Shown: positions 18,201 to 30,428, numbered from the stretch's first letter. The stretch is 64,000 nucleotides of DNA from Reticulitermes speratus (GCA_021186555.1 JAJKFL010000330.1:26155444-26219443), one strand, 5' to 3'. Numbers and translations are program-made. Notes: generated from the sequence alone by a model not told the origin.

Positions 18201-21200
18201 GAAGATGCAGCACAGAAAATGGACACAAAATGTTAATGGGAGGATAGTGGTATAATGGATGCAAGGCTGTGGAAATGTTAACTGGATCAGGAGAGGGAGG
18301 GCTCTTGTAATGATGATAATGAATCCTCAGGTACTTACAGAATTTCTTGAATAGTGAAGTACCAGTACTTATTTAGTGCTTACAAATGTCAGCCAGTTGG
18401 GCAGTGTAGGCATTCAATGCATTGCGTTCTTCACACTAGAGTCTTCATTGTCATGAAGAATATATGCCAATGGATTTAATGTCATTCCTAAGAGTAAGTA
18501 AAGGGATAATAAACAGTATTTACCGTTCTTGTCGTATTCTGAATAATACAGAATCAGTGGAAGTAACCTATCGTGATACTTTAATGTGCATTGCCTGCCT
18601 TGAACTATCAGAACTTAACCTTTCATGTAATTTTGCACTACGTTTCTGGCTTGCAACCAAACTTCCTACATGAAATTATTAATACAAGATATCATCTTGT
18701 GTACAATAATTGACAATGGTACCTGATTGTAAGTAACATATTCAATTGTTTCTTTACATCAGGAAAGCTCGCTGTCTTCTAGCAACAAAACAACTGAAAG
18801 ATGCACTTCAAGCCTTCAGGTGCACTCTCACAGCACTAGATTTAGCCAAACTGCCTGTGGAAAGGAAGCGCAAATGGCAAATGGATGTGCAAATCATGCT
18901 TACAATTTTAGCCAAGAACAAGGTCCTTGCTAATGGTACTCAAGGTCTTATTTATATGATTTATGTTTCACTGAAAAGCCTGGTTGGGTACGATTAACAA
19001 TTTATGCATAATGTGTAACAAGACGTTTTGTTACACATGAAAACCAATTTCAAGTACAGTAACAGTGAGATGTCAACACTTATCAGTCAGTTGATATTTA
19101 CAATAAAACCTTGATATAAAGAAATCTAAGGGAATGAACTTTTTAGACTGCTTTACCAGTACATATGAGTTTCATTCAGATTCACATTTATAACATGTAC
19201 AAATATTTGTCATGATGAGATATAGAATTATGTGTCATTCAGAGATTGTTGTTATGGAGGAGTTTTAAGGTGCTATGGGAGGAGAAAGTACCGTAGGAAC
19301 AGTAACATAAGTTAACATTAAGGAGTTCACTGTCAAATACCTATCATGTTCATTAGCATGCCTAACAACCTTAAATTTACTTCACCCTCTCATATACTAC
19401 TACTGCACAAGAAAAACTGTTAGAAAACATTGAGAACTAATTGTCTTCTGGACTTTGTCCATCATCCAGATAAAACATAAAAATATAAAATGACGATGTT
19501 TCGGAAGCTGGTTCTTCTTCCGTCTTCAGGTGAAGGGAGGGGAGACAACTACTCAGATGGGTCCCTTAGACCGAGCTAATCTCAATTACTGGACAACTTC
19601 AGCCGGTAGAAAACATCTTCATCTTCTATCACGCAAAAAAAAGTATTATATTATAACACATTTTAATGAAACATTATTACTGGGATTTCTGAATGAAATA
19701 TGATCCCAAGTAGTGCTTTTGGACCAATCAGGGTTACCTCTTCATTTGAAAAGCAAATTTTTCAGGACACTGTGTTCCACATTCCTGTGACTGAAACATA
19801 TTTGAACAAAATTTGTGTAACTAAAATACTCCTGGTGCAATGAGTCATAATTAATACAAGAATTTTATCTTAAATTTCAGTTTCAGAAAATGGCACAGAA
19901 AGAGGCTGTATTTTCATCTCAAAAATACTGCATTTAATCTTAAATAAATAAAAAAAAAACCCCCCGGCCTCTTTTCAGAAGATTTCAGACACTGGGTAGG
20001 CCAGTAATTCTGTCACAAGACCTTAAATGTAATGTAATTAGAAGTCATTTTTTACAGTATGGGCAGTGGGAATTCTTTCCAAAAGACAGCCAGTCAGAGT
20101 TTATGTTAATGAGTACTAGGACAAGCTTCACATTTCGAAAGACATCAGCCCTTCTGGTCATCAGTGTCTTGGGACATATCTTTCTTTTCATTACCTACAG
20201 TTCTGACTGATAAGGCCCCACTATCAAGTGGACAAGCAATACTGAGGAGCTGAGCTGAGCAATAGTATAGTATGATGCTGGTTCAGACTAAATTATTGCT
20301 GCACTTATACTATGTAAGAAACCACATTACTGCTAATTTCTCATTTGTTTGAAATAATGCTTGTTTTATAACATGAGGAACTCATGACACATGCTTAAAT
20401 GACAAAAATATTAAGACTGGAAACCCAAGTGTAGTGGTTCCCAAACGAGACTTCCAGAGTGACGACACAGACGGTAAGAAATGTATACATTCAGATCTGT
20501 GCTGCCAACAGTTTTGAGTTTTATACAGCCAGGTCTACTTCTTTGTTAAAAAAATGCTATAAGGCTCTTGGTGATCAAGATTGGTTGGTTGCTTTATTCA
20601 ATATGTCGTAATCAGTCAACACAACATATATTCATTCAAGAACAAGGCTACATGTTTCGGCTATAAAAGGATAGCCATCATCAGGCCTGAACTGTTCTTG
20701 ATGAATATATGTTGTGTTCAAAGATTAAAACATTAATTATATTTAATAACGCAATGGGGATGTGCCACCTTAAAGTAATGAGGTTGATTTATTGGTTGAT
20801 CGTGATGGGAGTGACCACTAATTTGTTTTGCGAGAGAATTTTGGAATTTATGTGACCTTATTCACAAACATAAATCTCCTGGTAGCCACAGCTTCAAATC
20901 TTGCACTCCACAATCCTAAAAAGCATGAAATGTTAAATGTATTAAAAAAAGCTCAATTAGTGCTGCATATAGAGTAAGGAGGATTTCAAAACTTCAGCTC
21001 ACCAGATTCTTTCACAGTGGATTGCAGATGATTAATAATTGTCCAGATTACAGTCTTCTAAGATATGATGCCATGTACTCTGGTAGATAGGTACCAACGT
21101 TTCAAAGAAACATACTGCCTCCATCTTGTACCTTGAAGAAGGAGGCAACACGTTCCTGCAAACGTTAGTACTGATCCAACAGAGTATATACTGTCAAACA

Positions 21201-24200
21201 CAAAACACTGTTATCTCAGTATTCACTGCCATGAGAACTTCAAATTTCATATAATAATTATTCATCTGCAGTAGTATTTATTTATTTTTAAATACTGAAC
21301 AGGTAAAATAAATCATGTAATTCTTTCATATTTCAATCAGAGCCTAGAAAACTGCCAGAAGACGCGATCTTACCCTCTGTGACCGGACAGCAGAATTCAC
21401 AATATGTATCAGCAAATTCTGCAGTAAAGATAGAAGAGAGCAAGGATATGGGACGATTTGCAGTGGCAGGGAAAGATGTGAAAGTAGGAGACACTCTGAT
21501 AGTTGAACCAGCATTTGTTGCAGTCCTGTTAGCTGAACATGCTGCTACACATTGCTTCCACTGTTTCAGAAGGTATGGTATATATGGAAAGTACATGCTC
21601 ATATCATGGCTTTCCTAGCGTTCCTAGTTTAGTCTTAGCTTATATCACATAGTTTAAGAAAATGAAATATGCATACAAAATTTTGGTCAGGAAGCCTTAA
21701 GAAAAGAGTCTATGACAGACCTAGGCTTAGATGAAAGGGTAATATTAAGACGAAGCTGAAGGAAAGATAGAGTGAGTGTGAAATGGATTCAGACAGTTCA
21801 GATTAGAGTCCATTATCCCGTTGTTATGAACATCAAAATAAACCCTCAGATGCCATAAAACCTGACTAGCTGAGCAGCTATTGGCTTCTCAAGGACTCTA
21901 CTCTATGCAGTTAGTCCTTCCTCATAATAGGAAACATTTTTGACTTGCAAGCCTTCTAAATTTATTTTTTTAACTATTGAATTACTGGATTAAACAGGAC
22001 ACCGTTCAAGCTTCAGTTATCTGAAAACTGACAAACCATCACCGCCAACTTCAACAAAGGATACAGAAAATTAGGAACTAACTCAAAATAATTTAGCCTT
22101 ATTTTTGTAAAACAAAGGGGCTTGGAGACAGAGCATGGCTAAGATGATGGAAGAATTTTCTGTAAGATAAAACAAGCCCTTTGTCTGTAATGAGATCAAC
22201 ACTGAGACCAACAATGAAATTATGTGTTATGTAGATGATAATGATGTTACAGTAATACAGTGATGGTGGTAGTTATTTACGATGGTAATGCATCATGTTG
22301 GAGATTAGTGACAGGAATATTTCAGATGTTCTGATCACAACTTATTCAAATTTGGAGACAAATGAAAGAGAACTGCCACTCATGACACATGTAGCATCCA
22401 GATTCATGTTTCTTATTACTGTGGAACTGTGTCACTAAAATCCAATTTGATAAAGGCACAGTATGGTAACGAAACAAATAAACTGCCAGTTTTGACACAG
22501 AGGACGCTTGGGTCAGATACTCCAGAAATGGGTAAGTTCACAATCATTGCTTCAGCCAAGTATAAGTAGTACTGCCATTGAAAATCTTGTACAACTATAC
22601 TGATGTTATTCACATGAAATAAGATTTTGTGCCCAGTACAAGTAGCACATATTCCAGAAACTGAGAATGCCACTCACAGTATTTAAATTAAAAATCTCTT
22701 CTAATCTTCATATTCACTTACAGCTAAAAGAAAATCGGTAACTAAAAAGTATTCAAAATTCTTGCTTTATATGCTCTTGAACCAGAATTCTATCTTAAAT
22801 GCAGTAGCTGGGGATGAATCATCATCCAGGATTGTACTATCTGACAGTTATCTGTAAAACCCCATACAGTCACAACAGACCCAATTAGGAAACAGTACAT
22901 TCATGTACTTGAAGTACACATGCAATTATGAGTTTGGAGCTTAACAGATCAACAGCTGCATGTCAAACTCACATTTGTATGACCTGGCTCTGATAATCAA
23001 ACTAATAAACAAGCAGATGGATAAGAAATTTTCTGATTTATAGTCTTTTAAAGCAAGAGCTACTATTGGTACTTTTTAATTTATTATTTATTTTATTTAT
23101 TTATTTTTAATTCATTTACAAATAACAGTTGTAATGTTATTCTTACTTGTGTTATCAGAGGTTCTGTGTGATGTTAGGTTGGAAGCTGCTGTCCCATGCG
23201 ACCGATGCAGTAGAGTGGCATTCTGCAGTGTTGCATGCCAGACAGAGGCACTCACAACACATCATGTGGTTGAATGCCCTATACTTGAAACCCTCTGGTC
23301 CTCAGGCGCTTCCATCATATGCCTCATGGCTCTCCGAATGTTATCACAGCGAGGCCTCAAATATTTCCTTGACATGAAAGACATTTTGAAAAAGGTATGT
23401 GCATAATGATGTAGATCATGGGTCTCCCAAGCAACAGCCCATGGGCTGCATCCGGTCCGTGGCCACACTTGTAAATTGTATAGGTACTACAAAAATTACA
23501 TGATAATTAAGGCAGTTACATATACCAATTACTGTTATTTTTCCATGTGCAGCCCGCGAACTAGCCCACAATAACAGGTGTGGCCCTTTGCCATAAAAAG
23601 GTTTGAGACCCATGAAGTAGATTGTTTAAATAGCACTGAAACCCTAAAGGTGCCCAAAGGCAAGAAAAGTTTGCAATAGAGCAAATTACAAACTTAATCA
23701 GTAAAACTGCTGGGTATGGACACACAGTAGCCAGTGTCTCAGATTTGTTGAGTTAACTCTGATTTAACATTAATTTACCTTAAAACCAGAAGTTGAAGGG
23801 TGGTGTAGAAAGGCCATCAATAAGTAGACTACTGATTCCAAGAAAGTGTCCTTCTTGAGAAGTTAATCACTTATCTGGTCATGAAATTCTGTCTTTCATG
23901 GAACCCACAGGTTCATTACTGTGTTACTGGACCTCACTGTCAGTTACTCTAGTCCATACCTTTGTATGGTGTTCTTAAGTTCCATCTTAAAATTTTCCTC
24001 TTACCTAAACATAGGTCCCAGAATTTATAGACAATCGGCATATTACGCTGACAAGATTGTTGGCCCTGGGCACCGACCACCTTTACCCCCCAGAAAATAT
24101 TCCTGGTACTTGTTTCTGTTAGAGTCTGAGTATACCCCAGGGCCATAAGAGCAGCTGGAAGGTTTAAGTTAATTAAAAATCCCAATGACCCCATTGGGAA

Positions 24201-27200
24201 TTGAACCTGCGACCTTCCAGCTTGTAGCGCAATGTACTGACCTACTGTTTCCTTCACTTTAAATTATATGTAAATTATAACCTCAGAAGCACGTATCAAA
24301 AGCCACACCTTAAATTGAAGATGTCTGGAACCATACTGTAAATTACAAATATATTACTAGAAATATATTACATATAGACTAAATTTAAAGACAGAGTTTA
24401 AAAACAAATGTTTACATCTTAAGGTGTTCTTTCCAGGATTGTGATGTCCTAAAAACCTCTCAGAAGTATTGCCCTACAGACTACCGAACAGTGTATAATC
24501 TCGTGGGCCATCCAGAAATGCGAACAGCATTAGACTACTTATTAAGAACAGATACAGCCATTTTACTATTCAGATGTCTCAAAGTGGCAGGTTTTCTCAA
24601 CACGCAGTCCACAGAATCAGGTATGTGTGTGTTTAAACAGTTACCTAAAAACACTCTCCTTAACATCATAACTGAAGTACTGTTAATTTTAGCACCCATT
24701 ATACACACAAAAAAAAAAGATGTATTAAACAGAGCATTCACTGATAAGTTAAATTCAATTGTCACTTCCCATCTCGCGGCAGGAAATGCATGAACTCAGT
24801 GTCAAGTGCTACAAGATTTTCCCAACACAAGTCACGTACCATTGCTTAAAATCAAATCAATTAACTTATAAATACTGTCTCTGTACATGCTGACACATCC
24901 TCTGTACCATTCTAAAAGGTTGAAATTCAATGAAAAAAAATTTTCCTCCGAATTTTCTAAAATTTCCATTCTTATGTCTTCCTTTAAATTTCTTCCACGT
25001 GGGGGTTCATTGTATTGACTCTGTCATTAAAACAGCCTCATAAATAAAAGTCACATGGGGTAAAATCAGGTCAATGTGCCAACCATTAATCTTTAACTTA
25101 CGTGCATCCTATATTCTGCATGCAAACATGGTGATACCCCTAGCAATTTATTTTATATATTTAGTCAACAAGGATATTTCCTGCATTTTGAGGCAAGCTA
25201 TGCAATCTCTATTTTATTCCCCACAAAATTTCATTTATTTCACAATTTTATGTCTTTTCAGTTCAAATAATAAGTGCTAAAATTTAAATACCCACTCCAT
25301 CATTCAAAGGTTGCCACCAACCATCTCGTCCAGATCTGCCTAAAAATTGTCTGTGGCAGGGGTAGAAGTAACCTAGCAGATATTGGTGAATGCATTGTAC
25401 TATATGAATTAAGGGCTGTTGTTGGGCTTTGAAGGATTAACTTTCAAATCATTGGGTCTGGTGCAATTGAGACTAATGTAGAGACAACACCATTCAGAAA
25501 TTCCTTTCACCAAAAATAAAGACAGGCTAGGATGAATATATGCAAATTCTGTGGCACAGTATTTCGGCCAGTTGAGTCACTCTCATCATATTTAAAGTGC
25601 TTGCATCAGAACACTACATAACATTTTAAATTACCTGCCCAAGGCACTGTAACAGTTACCATAACTTGCACAATTGTGTCCCCTCAATTTCCATAACTGT
25701 TATTGTCCCAGGGTTGTGAAACTTGGAATTTCACCTTCAGAAGAAAGCATGGAGTGAGTGTGTTTGAGAATATGTAGACCAATATGACAGGAAGAAATGA
25801 AGGATGGAGAAAATTACTTTTTGGTTTGATTATGTAACTAATGAGTGATATCTGTTATTATGATAGACAATTTACATGGCACTATGTAGTGTAACATCAC
25901 TTTTTAATACTTAGAACTGTAGGTAAGGTATGAAAGTTGGGGTTGTTCATCATTAAGTTCTTCCCCAAACTTGTCTGATATCATGTCATGTACCTAAATA
26001 TGTCTGCCACAAAGAAGGAAGAAATCGCCACACTTCCGTTACATGATTATGAACCTCCTGATTACAGAACATCACACTTAGTTCTCCCCATTTGTGACAT
26101 TACATCCTTGCAATTACATCATTTAAACACAGCATAGCCTGATGGGTCAGCATCACTGATATCCACACCTGATACTGGACAAGATCCTGAGCAAATTCCA
26201 TCAACATACCACCATAAGATCCACATTAATATTACCTTCACAGCCCCTTAGACATCACTATAACTCCTCTTAACATAAACAGTTGTACGAAGTCGTAGTT
26301 ATGTAAACACTTGTATTTGAAATTGAAACAATGTGGATGTTTCAGAACATGAATTAACACAGGATGAAGTGTTTGTGGGAGGATTACTGCTGCGTCACCT
26401 TCAATTATTACAATTCAATGCTCATGAAATATCTGAACTGCAACTGGAATCACCAAGGAAACTTAATTCTGCTCGTTCTGTATTCCTAGGGGGAGGATTA
26501 TTTCCGACCCTAGCTTTGTTCAACCACTCATGTGATCCAGGAATAGTAAGGTAATGGCTTAAACATCAGCAAACTGGATATACTGTGGTACAACATCTTT
26601 TAATGATGTACTAGTTAACATCTATTAACTCAGCTCTTGTGAGTGCGGTAATGAACCTTCAGGTTCCATAAAATGTGGGGAATTTCTTGACTAGCTGACA
26701 ACCTGTTAGCTTCTCAAGAAGGACTCTGCTCCATGGAGTTAGTTAACTCAGCGAACATTCCAATGCAAACAGCTCTAACAGCTATGGTGGTAATATGCCA
26801 AGATTGATTAAATCCAAAGTTCAACATTTCTGAAATTCAACCAAATATATATGGTGCTGGGAACGACTTAATAAATCCTCTACTGTTAATCATTCCTGCA
26901 GTAACATATTGGTACTATTTTCTGCAAGCATCTGTGTGGGTCCTTATTCTACTAAATAATTTTTGCAGAGGCATCTCAAACTCTTTAACCCAATATATAA
27001 ATTCATATGGCTGCTCTCCATTATGTATATGTTGATACCCGATCAAGTGACTCTCTTTACTGAATGCCTTACTACACACATCACAGTTATATGGCCACTC
27101 CCCAAAATTTTCCATTGTCACAACTAAACCTTTATCATCAACTTCTGCTACATGTTTCAATTATAAATAATCATCCTTAGGCAAGTCTCTTTGATACATG

Positions 27201-30200
27201 TAAATGGTATGTAACATACGCCAATTCATATCATACCTGGGATCCCAAGTTTCACATAAACATGAAGCAAGAGTTGATGGCAATAAAGGTTAGAGTTGTG
27301 CTGAAAGAAAAGTTTGTTGTATTTAAATGTTTGTGACTGAGCAGACTGTGATGTCACAGTTAAAGAGTTTTATTGCCTTCTGTTTCCAAATGTGGTGCCC
27401 TTTAATGTTATCAACTTGATAAACCAACATGATTGGCCAGACAGCTGCACTCAATGTATACAACTGCAGTGCACATTGTTTTTATGTCAGAGGTTCAATA
27501 GGAGTAGAATATTATAGATCAATGGGATTTAAACATTTCAGCTTATTTATGTAATGAATATAAAGCCAAGAACTTCTTTGTGTATTAAAAATACACAGGA
27601 TCTCTGGGCAATGAATAGTCTGTTCAATAAACATTAAATATATTCATGCAGAGATGTTGTACATTTCACTCTACAGGTATTTCCAAGGAACTTCAGTTAT
27701 AGTTCGTGCCATTAAGAACATCCACCATGGAGAGATGATTGCTGAAAACTATGGACAGATATTCACTCAGACTCCTCGAGCAGAGAGGCAAGCTTCTCTG
27801 AAATCACAGTATAAGTTTGATTGTATATGTGTTCCTTGCACTAAAGATTGGCCGATGTTCAAAAACATGGACCAGGGAATTATGAGATTTCGATGTGTAA
27901 CTGGCACAGAAGGTGAAGAAATATCAAAATGCAACAATGTGATTTGTGTACCAACAGACACTTCAGACTTCTTGATCCAGTGTCCTGTCTGCAAACAATA
28001 CACCAACATACTCAAGGGGCTGAAAGTACTGCAGGTAAGCATAACAATACTGTTTACATGCTAACCACACAAAATGCCTCTCATTAATTTTATCCAACCA
28101 GTCCATGGAAAAATAATTACACTTTAGCAGCAAAGGGAACTGAATACAACAACACTGCAGTGAAAGGGCTTGAAACATAGAGACTATTACAGTTGCTACC
28201 TTTGGGTAGACCTTCCACAAAGAAAAGTAAAAGATTAAAAAATGGATATAATTTGAGATTTTTACAGAGGTGAAATTTAAGATTACGGTCTTCTGGGTTT
28301 TACACTGTGTAGCTTCACAAAGCTGCTGCCTCTGACTTCAGAGTAGGGCTTCTGAAAGAGCATGGTATACCAGAACACAACAATCCTAAATTAAAAAGTA
28401 AATCGTTTTTTTTTTACATTACATTCTTGTACATGAGTTACATGAACAGCTTGAGATAATGTTCAACGGATCAGTGTAAGGAACTGGTATGTTGACTTAA
28501 GCTTAACATGATGACCAAATAGCAGATCTAGATATAATCCATCCTTTTTAATCTGATTACTCTCATTCTTTATGCTACTCTGATGTAAGCACAGTACTTG
28601 TAGAACTCCAAGGTACAGAAACTTAGCAACTGACAACAGTACTTACTTAGCCAAAATATTTCTGTAAGAAAACCTAAAGATCCATTACTATGTTATAAGA
28701 CTTCTCACCGGATCCCGTTCTGAGTGAGCTATCTGCCCCACTCCTTGTCAACTGCCAGGGACTGATTATTCAATATATTTACACCTATTCTCCATACCTG
28801 GAGGCCAGCTTTTCCATTCACAATCAAAGGATGTATCACACCATGGCAATACTGACCCATTTGACATTAACCGTTCTCAACTATAAAGTAAAATCCATTA
28901 TATGCACTACAAGGGAAGTCAGTATGTTTCTGAATCATACTGGTAAACTAACACACTACACAGTAGCACATTCCAGAAAACAGTACTCTTCATAGTCAGT
29001 ACTGTGGTAACTTGACGTCTTACAAATTTGTTATTTATAGCATCCTGATAATTTACAATTCATATGAAGGTCCTTTAGAAATATCTGGTAAAGATGGTAG
29101 ATGCTACTTAAAGTTTTCCTCACAAACAGAATTGTTTAACTCTGCAATTCTGTGTCAATTTAAAATACAAAACACAGTACTCAGTCTGTAGATAAGCCAG
29201 AACAGAAGGTGAAAACAGCAAAATATAGTCAGGTAGAACTGATATCTACAGAATGGCTCTGGCAAGAATGGGTTCTTCATCTACCAGTTGTGCTTGTAAA
29301 AAAATCCTGTGTTCAAGAAAGTGTCAAAATCACTGTCTTTTGATGGTGAAAATGAATGATTTAATGGAAAACTTAAATACAACAATATTTCAGTGAAGGG
29401 AATGTCAATTTCAGTACAGAATTACAAAATAATATAATTTTCAGGCTTCACCTTTTACAAACATCTCACACTCAGTATGCCAGTTCAGACAAGTGTTTCC
29501 AGATGTGTCTTAAGAGGGTATCACTGTATTTATTCAAGGTTTATTTTGCAACACTTGGCAGTATCTCAGATTACACAGTGTTGAATGGTATATGAATGAT
29601 GAAGTGGGAAGGAGTTTGAAGGGGGGGGGGGGGGGGGAAGTTGTGGCCTGTTTGAGGTAGCATCCTAGCATCTGACAGGAGGTAAACAACGAACAATCTC
29701 AGTCAAGATAATAGGTGTCATTACCATGATTAAAACTGAGCAATGAGCACATCTTCTAAATCAGGATGTGTACAAGTGAACAAAATAACACTGAGAGGGG
29801 GCCTGAATGGCATAGCTTTTCTCCTAGACTAATACATCGAGATGAATCAACTTTGTGGGCATATGCCTGTACGCTTCATCATTCTTGATGCAAAGGCCAA
29901 ACAAAGGGAGGCCCAAAAGTAACTGATTAATGTGGAACTGTCTTCAGTGAGCAAGAGAGTGGATCAAAATGTACTACAGTGACAGACCGCATTAAAAATT
30001 TGTACAAAGAAAAGGCCCCCAGCCCTCAGTAGATGTGTGATCCATCCATTGACTATGAAATTCTCAATATTATGATGAACTACACTACTGTTAATGCTGT
30101 ATTTTTCACCTTTAATTTAAACAGAACAAAGTATTTTCTTCAAACAAAATAAAAAAATGTTTATCATACAACTTTATAACAAAAACATAAAAAACATTTC

Positions 30201-30428
30201 TCTCGACTTCTTTTACAGGACACAGATGTAATATTCCGAACAGCAACACGATTGATGGATGAAGGTGAAGTGAGACAAGCTCTGGATAAATACATTGAGA
30301 TCTTCGACCTTCTCGATAATACACTAGCTCCACCTTTCAAGGATTTTCATGTGTGTCAGCAAGCCATTCGCCACTGCATGCTCAGTTTTGGCAATAAATC
30401 AATTGTGCCAGAGAAAGTCACAAAGTGA
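15289..30428 (+). CDS. SMYD4: SET and MYND domain-containing protein 4-like (SMYD4), 9 coding exons
   Basis: A predicted protein-lysine methyltransferase-family member with TPR, MYND and split SET domains. Exons: 15289-15610 (start uncertain), 17575-17719, 18763-18935, 21341-21572, 23178-23394, 24437-24620, 26346-26550, 27677-28034, 30219-30428. Phases agree throughout and give 681 residues from ATG 15289; human SMYD4 has about 800. A TPR ([20 protein letters not shown]) lies near residues 73-105, and more helical repeats follow to ~213. SET begins near 239 ([17 protein letters not shown]). MYND cysteines run from CFHC through CDRC, CSVAC and HVVEC (about 285-321). The SET core resumes with NHSCDPG (~485) and ENYG (~517), then the post-SET CICVPC. 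The exon 3 donor (GTACTC) is weak but required by phase. The frame is open upstream of 15289 to an AG at 15267-15268, so an unseen 5' exon is possible. A poly(A) signal candidate lies at 30727. Confidence 0.93.
17005..17475 (+). mobile_element. mariner transposase remnant, internally deleted (SMYD4 intron)
   Basis: Decayed frames give the mariner helix-turn-helix region ([15 protein letters not shown]), then [20 protein letters not shown] (family: WVPRLLTDEQKQ). After that the sequence jumps straight to the DFFL region ([12 protein letters not shown]; family: SPDLAPCDFFLF). The catalytic middle, including the first two aspartates, is missing, and several stops interrupt the rest. It lies just upstream of SMYD4 coding exon 2. 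Confidence 0.75.
18315..18360 (+). repeat. Fragment of dispersed repeat family D
   Basis: TGAATCCTCAGG ... ACAGAATTTCTTGAATAG resembles the fuller copies at 21826-21930 and 26640-26745. Short and low confidence. Confidence 0.3.
19431..19606. mobile_element. Short element with 10 bp TSD and hammerhead-like core
   Basis: Identical direct repeats TAGAAAACAT at 19421-19430 and 19607-19616 bound a 176 bp insert. On the minus strand, 19491-19532 reads CTGAAGA, one extra C, a perfect stem GGAAG/CTTCC, then GAAAC and ATCGTC. Stem I is not convincing. The layout agrees with the elements at 20618 and 59936. Confidence 0.6.
20618..20718. repeat. Perfect foldback surrounding a hammerhead-like motif
   Basis: AACACAACATATATTCAT at 20618-20635 is the exact reverse complement of 20701-20718. 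Inside these arms, CAAGAACA and TGTTCTTG continue the pairing down to the hammerhead-like core. Possible decayed direct repeats (caagatt near 20574, caaagatt near 20719) may be a target-site duplication. Confidence 0.75.
20637..20700 (-). ncRNA. Hammerhead ribozyme-like motif, type I topology
   Basis: On the minus strand the order is stem I strand (CAAGAACA, four bulged nt, AGGC), CUGAUGA (20684-20678), one extra U, stem II GGCUAU/AUAGCC (six perfect pairs), GAAA, the palindrome ACAUGU (20655-20650), cleavage-site A (20649), then GCCUUGUUCUUG closing stem I. The very short palindromic stem III matches dimeric hammerheads described from Penelope-like elements. The extra U between CUGAUGA and stem II is a departure from consensus and could impair cleavage. 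Confidence 0.5.
21050..21200. repeat. Foldback repeat, second family, near-complete copy
   Basis: CTGGTAGATAGGTACCAACG (21080-) is mirrored by CGTTAGTACTGATCCAACAGAG (21163-, imperfect), with ATACTGCCTCCATCTTGTACC and GAAGGAGGCAACACGTTCC in the middle. Minus-strand reading gives GATGGAGGCAG ... GAAACGTTGGTACC, with a short stem AGGTAC/GTACCT. Copies lie at 8875, 45390 and 55024. It sits in a SMYD4 intron. Confidence 0.6.
21826..21930 (+). repeat. Dispersed repeat family D (copy)
   Basis: CCATAAAACCTGACTAGCTG ... GGCTTCTCAAGGACTCTACT aligns with 26640-26745 on the same strand, and with 23845-23920 and 38680-38745 on the other. Non-coding, in a SMYD4 intron. Confidence 0.45.
23417..23614. mobile_element. 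hAT-type MITE, 198 bp
   Basis: The ends CATGGGTCTCCCAAGC and CATGGGTCTCAAACC (reversed right end) are imperfect TIRs. They are flanked by the 8 bp direct repeats atgtagat (23409-23416) and aagtagat (23615-23622), one mismatch. It inserted 22 bp past the donor of SMYD4 exon 5. No coding capacity. Confidence 0.8.
23845..23920 (-). repeat. Dispersed repeat family D (inverted copy)
   Basis: GTCCTTCTTGAGAAG ... GGAACCCACAGGTTCATTAC is the reverse-complement counterpart of 26640-26745. Confidence 0.4.
24045..24250 (-). mobile_element. tRNA-derived SINE, family B (copy 3, truncated)
   Basis: Reading the minus strand from 24250: TGCGCTACAAGCTGGAAGG, then GGTTCAATTCCCAATGGGG (B-box region), GGCCCTGGGGTATACTCAG and GTACCAGGAATATTTTCTGG. 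This matches 49018-49312 but lacks the 3' tail. Confidence 0.75.
26640..26745 (+). repeat. Dispersed repeat family D (best copy)
   Basis: TGAACCTTCAGGTTCCATAA ... TTCTTGACTAGCTGACAACC ... CTTCTCAAGAAGGACTCTGC. It contains short internal palindromes (CTTCAGG/CCTGAAG-like and TTCTCAAGAA). Related segments are at 21826, 23845 and 38680. Non-coding, in a SMYD4 intron. Confidence 0.45.
26915..27230 (-). pseudogene. C2H2 zinc-finger gene fragment in SMYD4 intron, antisense
   Basis: The minus-strand frame (27160 down to 26915) reads [20 protein letters not shown] then [13 protein letters not shown]. This is a recognisable C2H2 finger and a TGERPY-type linker. The first histidine position holds Y. 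The next finger has lost its cysteines (FIYWVKEF where CDVCGKEF is expected), and the frame ends [11 protein letters not shown]. No promoter or intron is visible. A decayed copy, possibly processed, of a zinc-finger gene. Confidence 0.65.
28285..28345. repeat. Decayed copy of the second foldback family
   Basis: GGTCTTCTGGGTTTTACACT ... GCTGCTGCCTCTGACTTCAG resembles the left half of the 21050 and 45390 copies. In the last SMYD4 intron. Confidence 0.35.
29621..29637. repeat. Homopolymer G17
   Basis: An uninterrupted run of 17 G in the last SMYD4 intron. A 12 G run at 4801-4812 lies in the ALAD intron. Such runs are prone to length error in assembly. Confidence 0.9.

Noticed and set aside
20127-20163. 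Another hammerhead-like core (minus strand CTGATGACC ... TTTCGAAATG)
   Set aside because: The core blocks are present, but no convincing stem II pairs between them; left as a possible decayed relative only.
23134-23177. SMYD4 exon 5 beginning at the upstream AG near 23154
   Set aside because: That start is out of phase with exon 4 and adds residues absent from the family. The AG at 23176-23177 restores [11 protein letters not shown] in phase.
26915-27160. Active zinc-finger exon
   Set aside because: Metal-binding residues are substituted in both fingers and no splice or start context exists.
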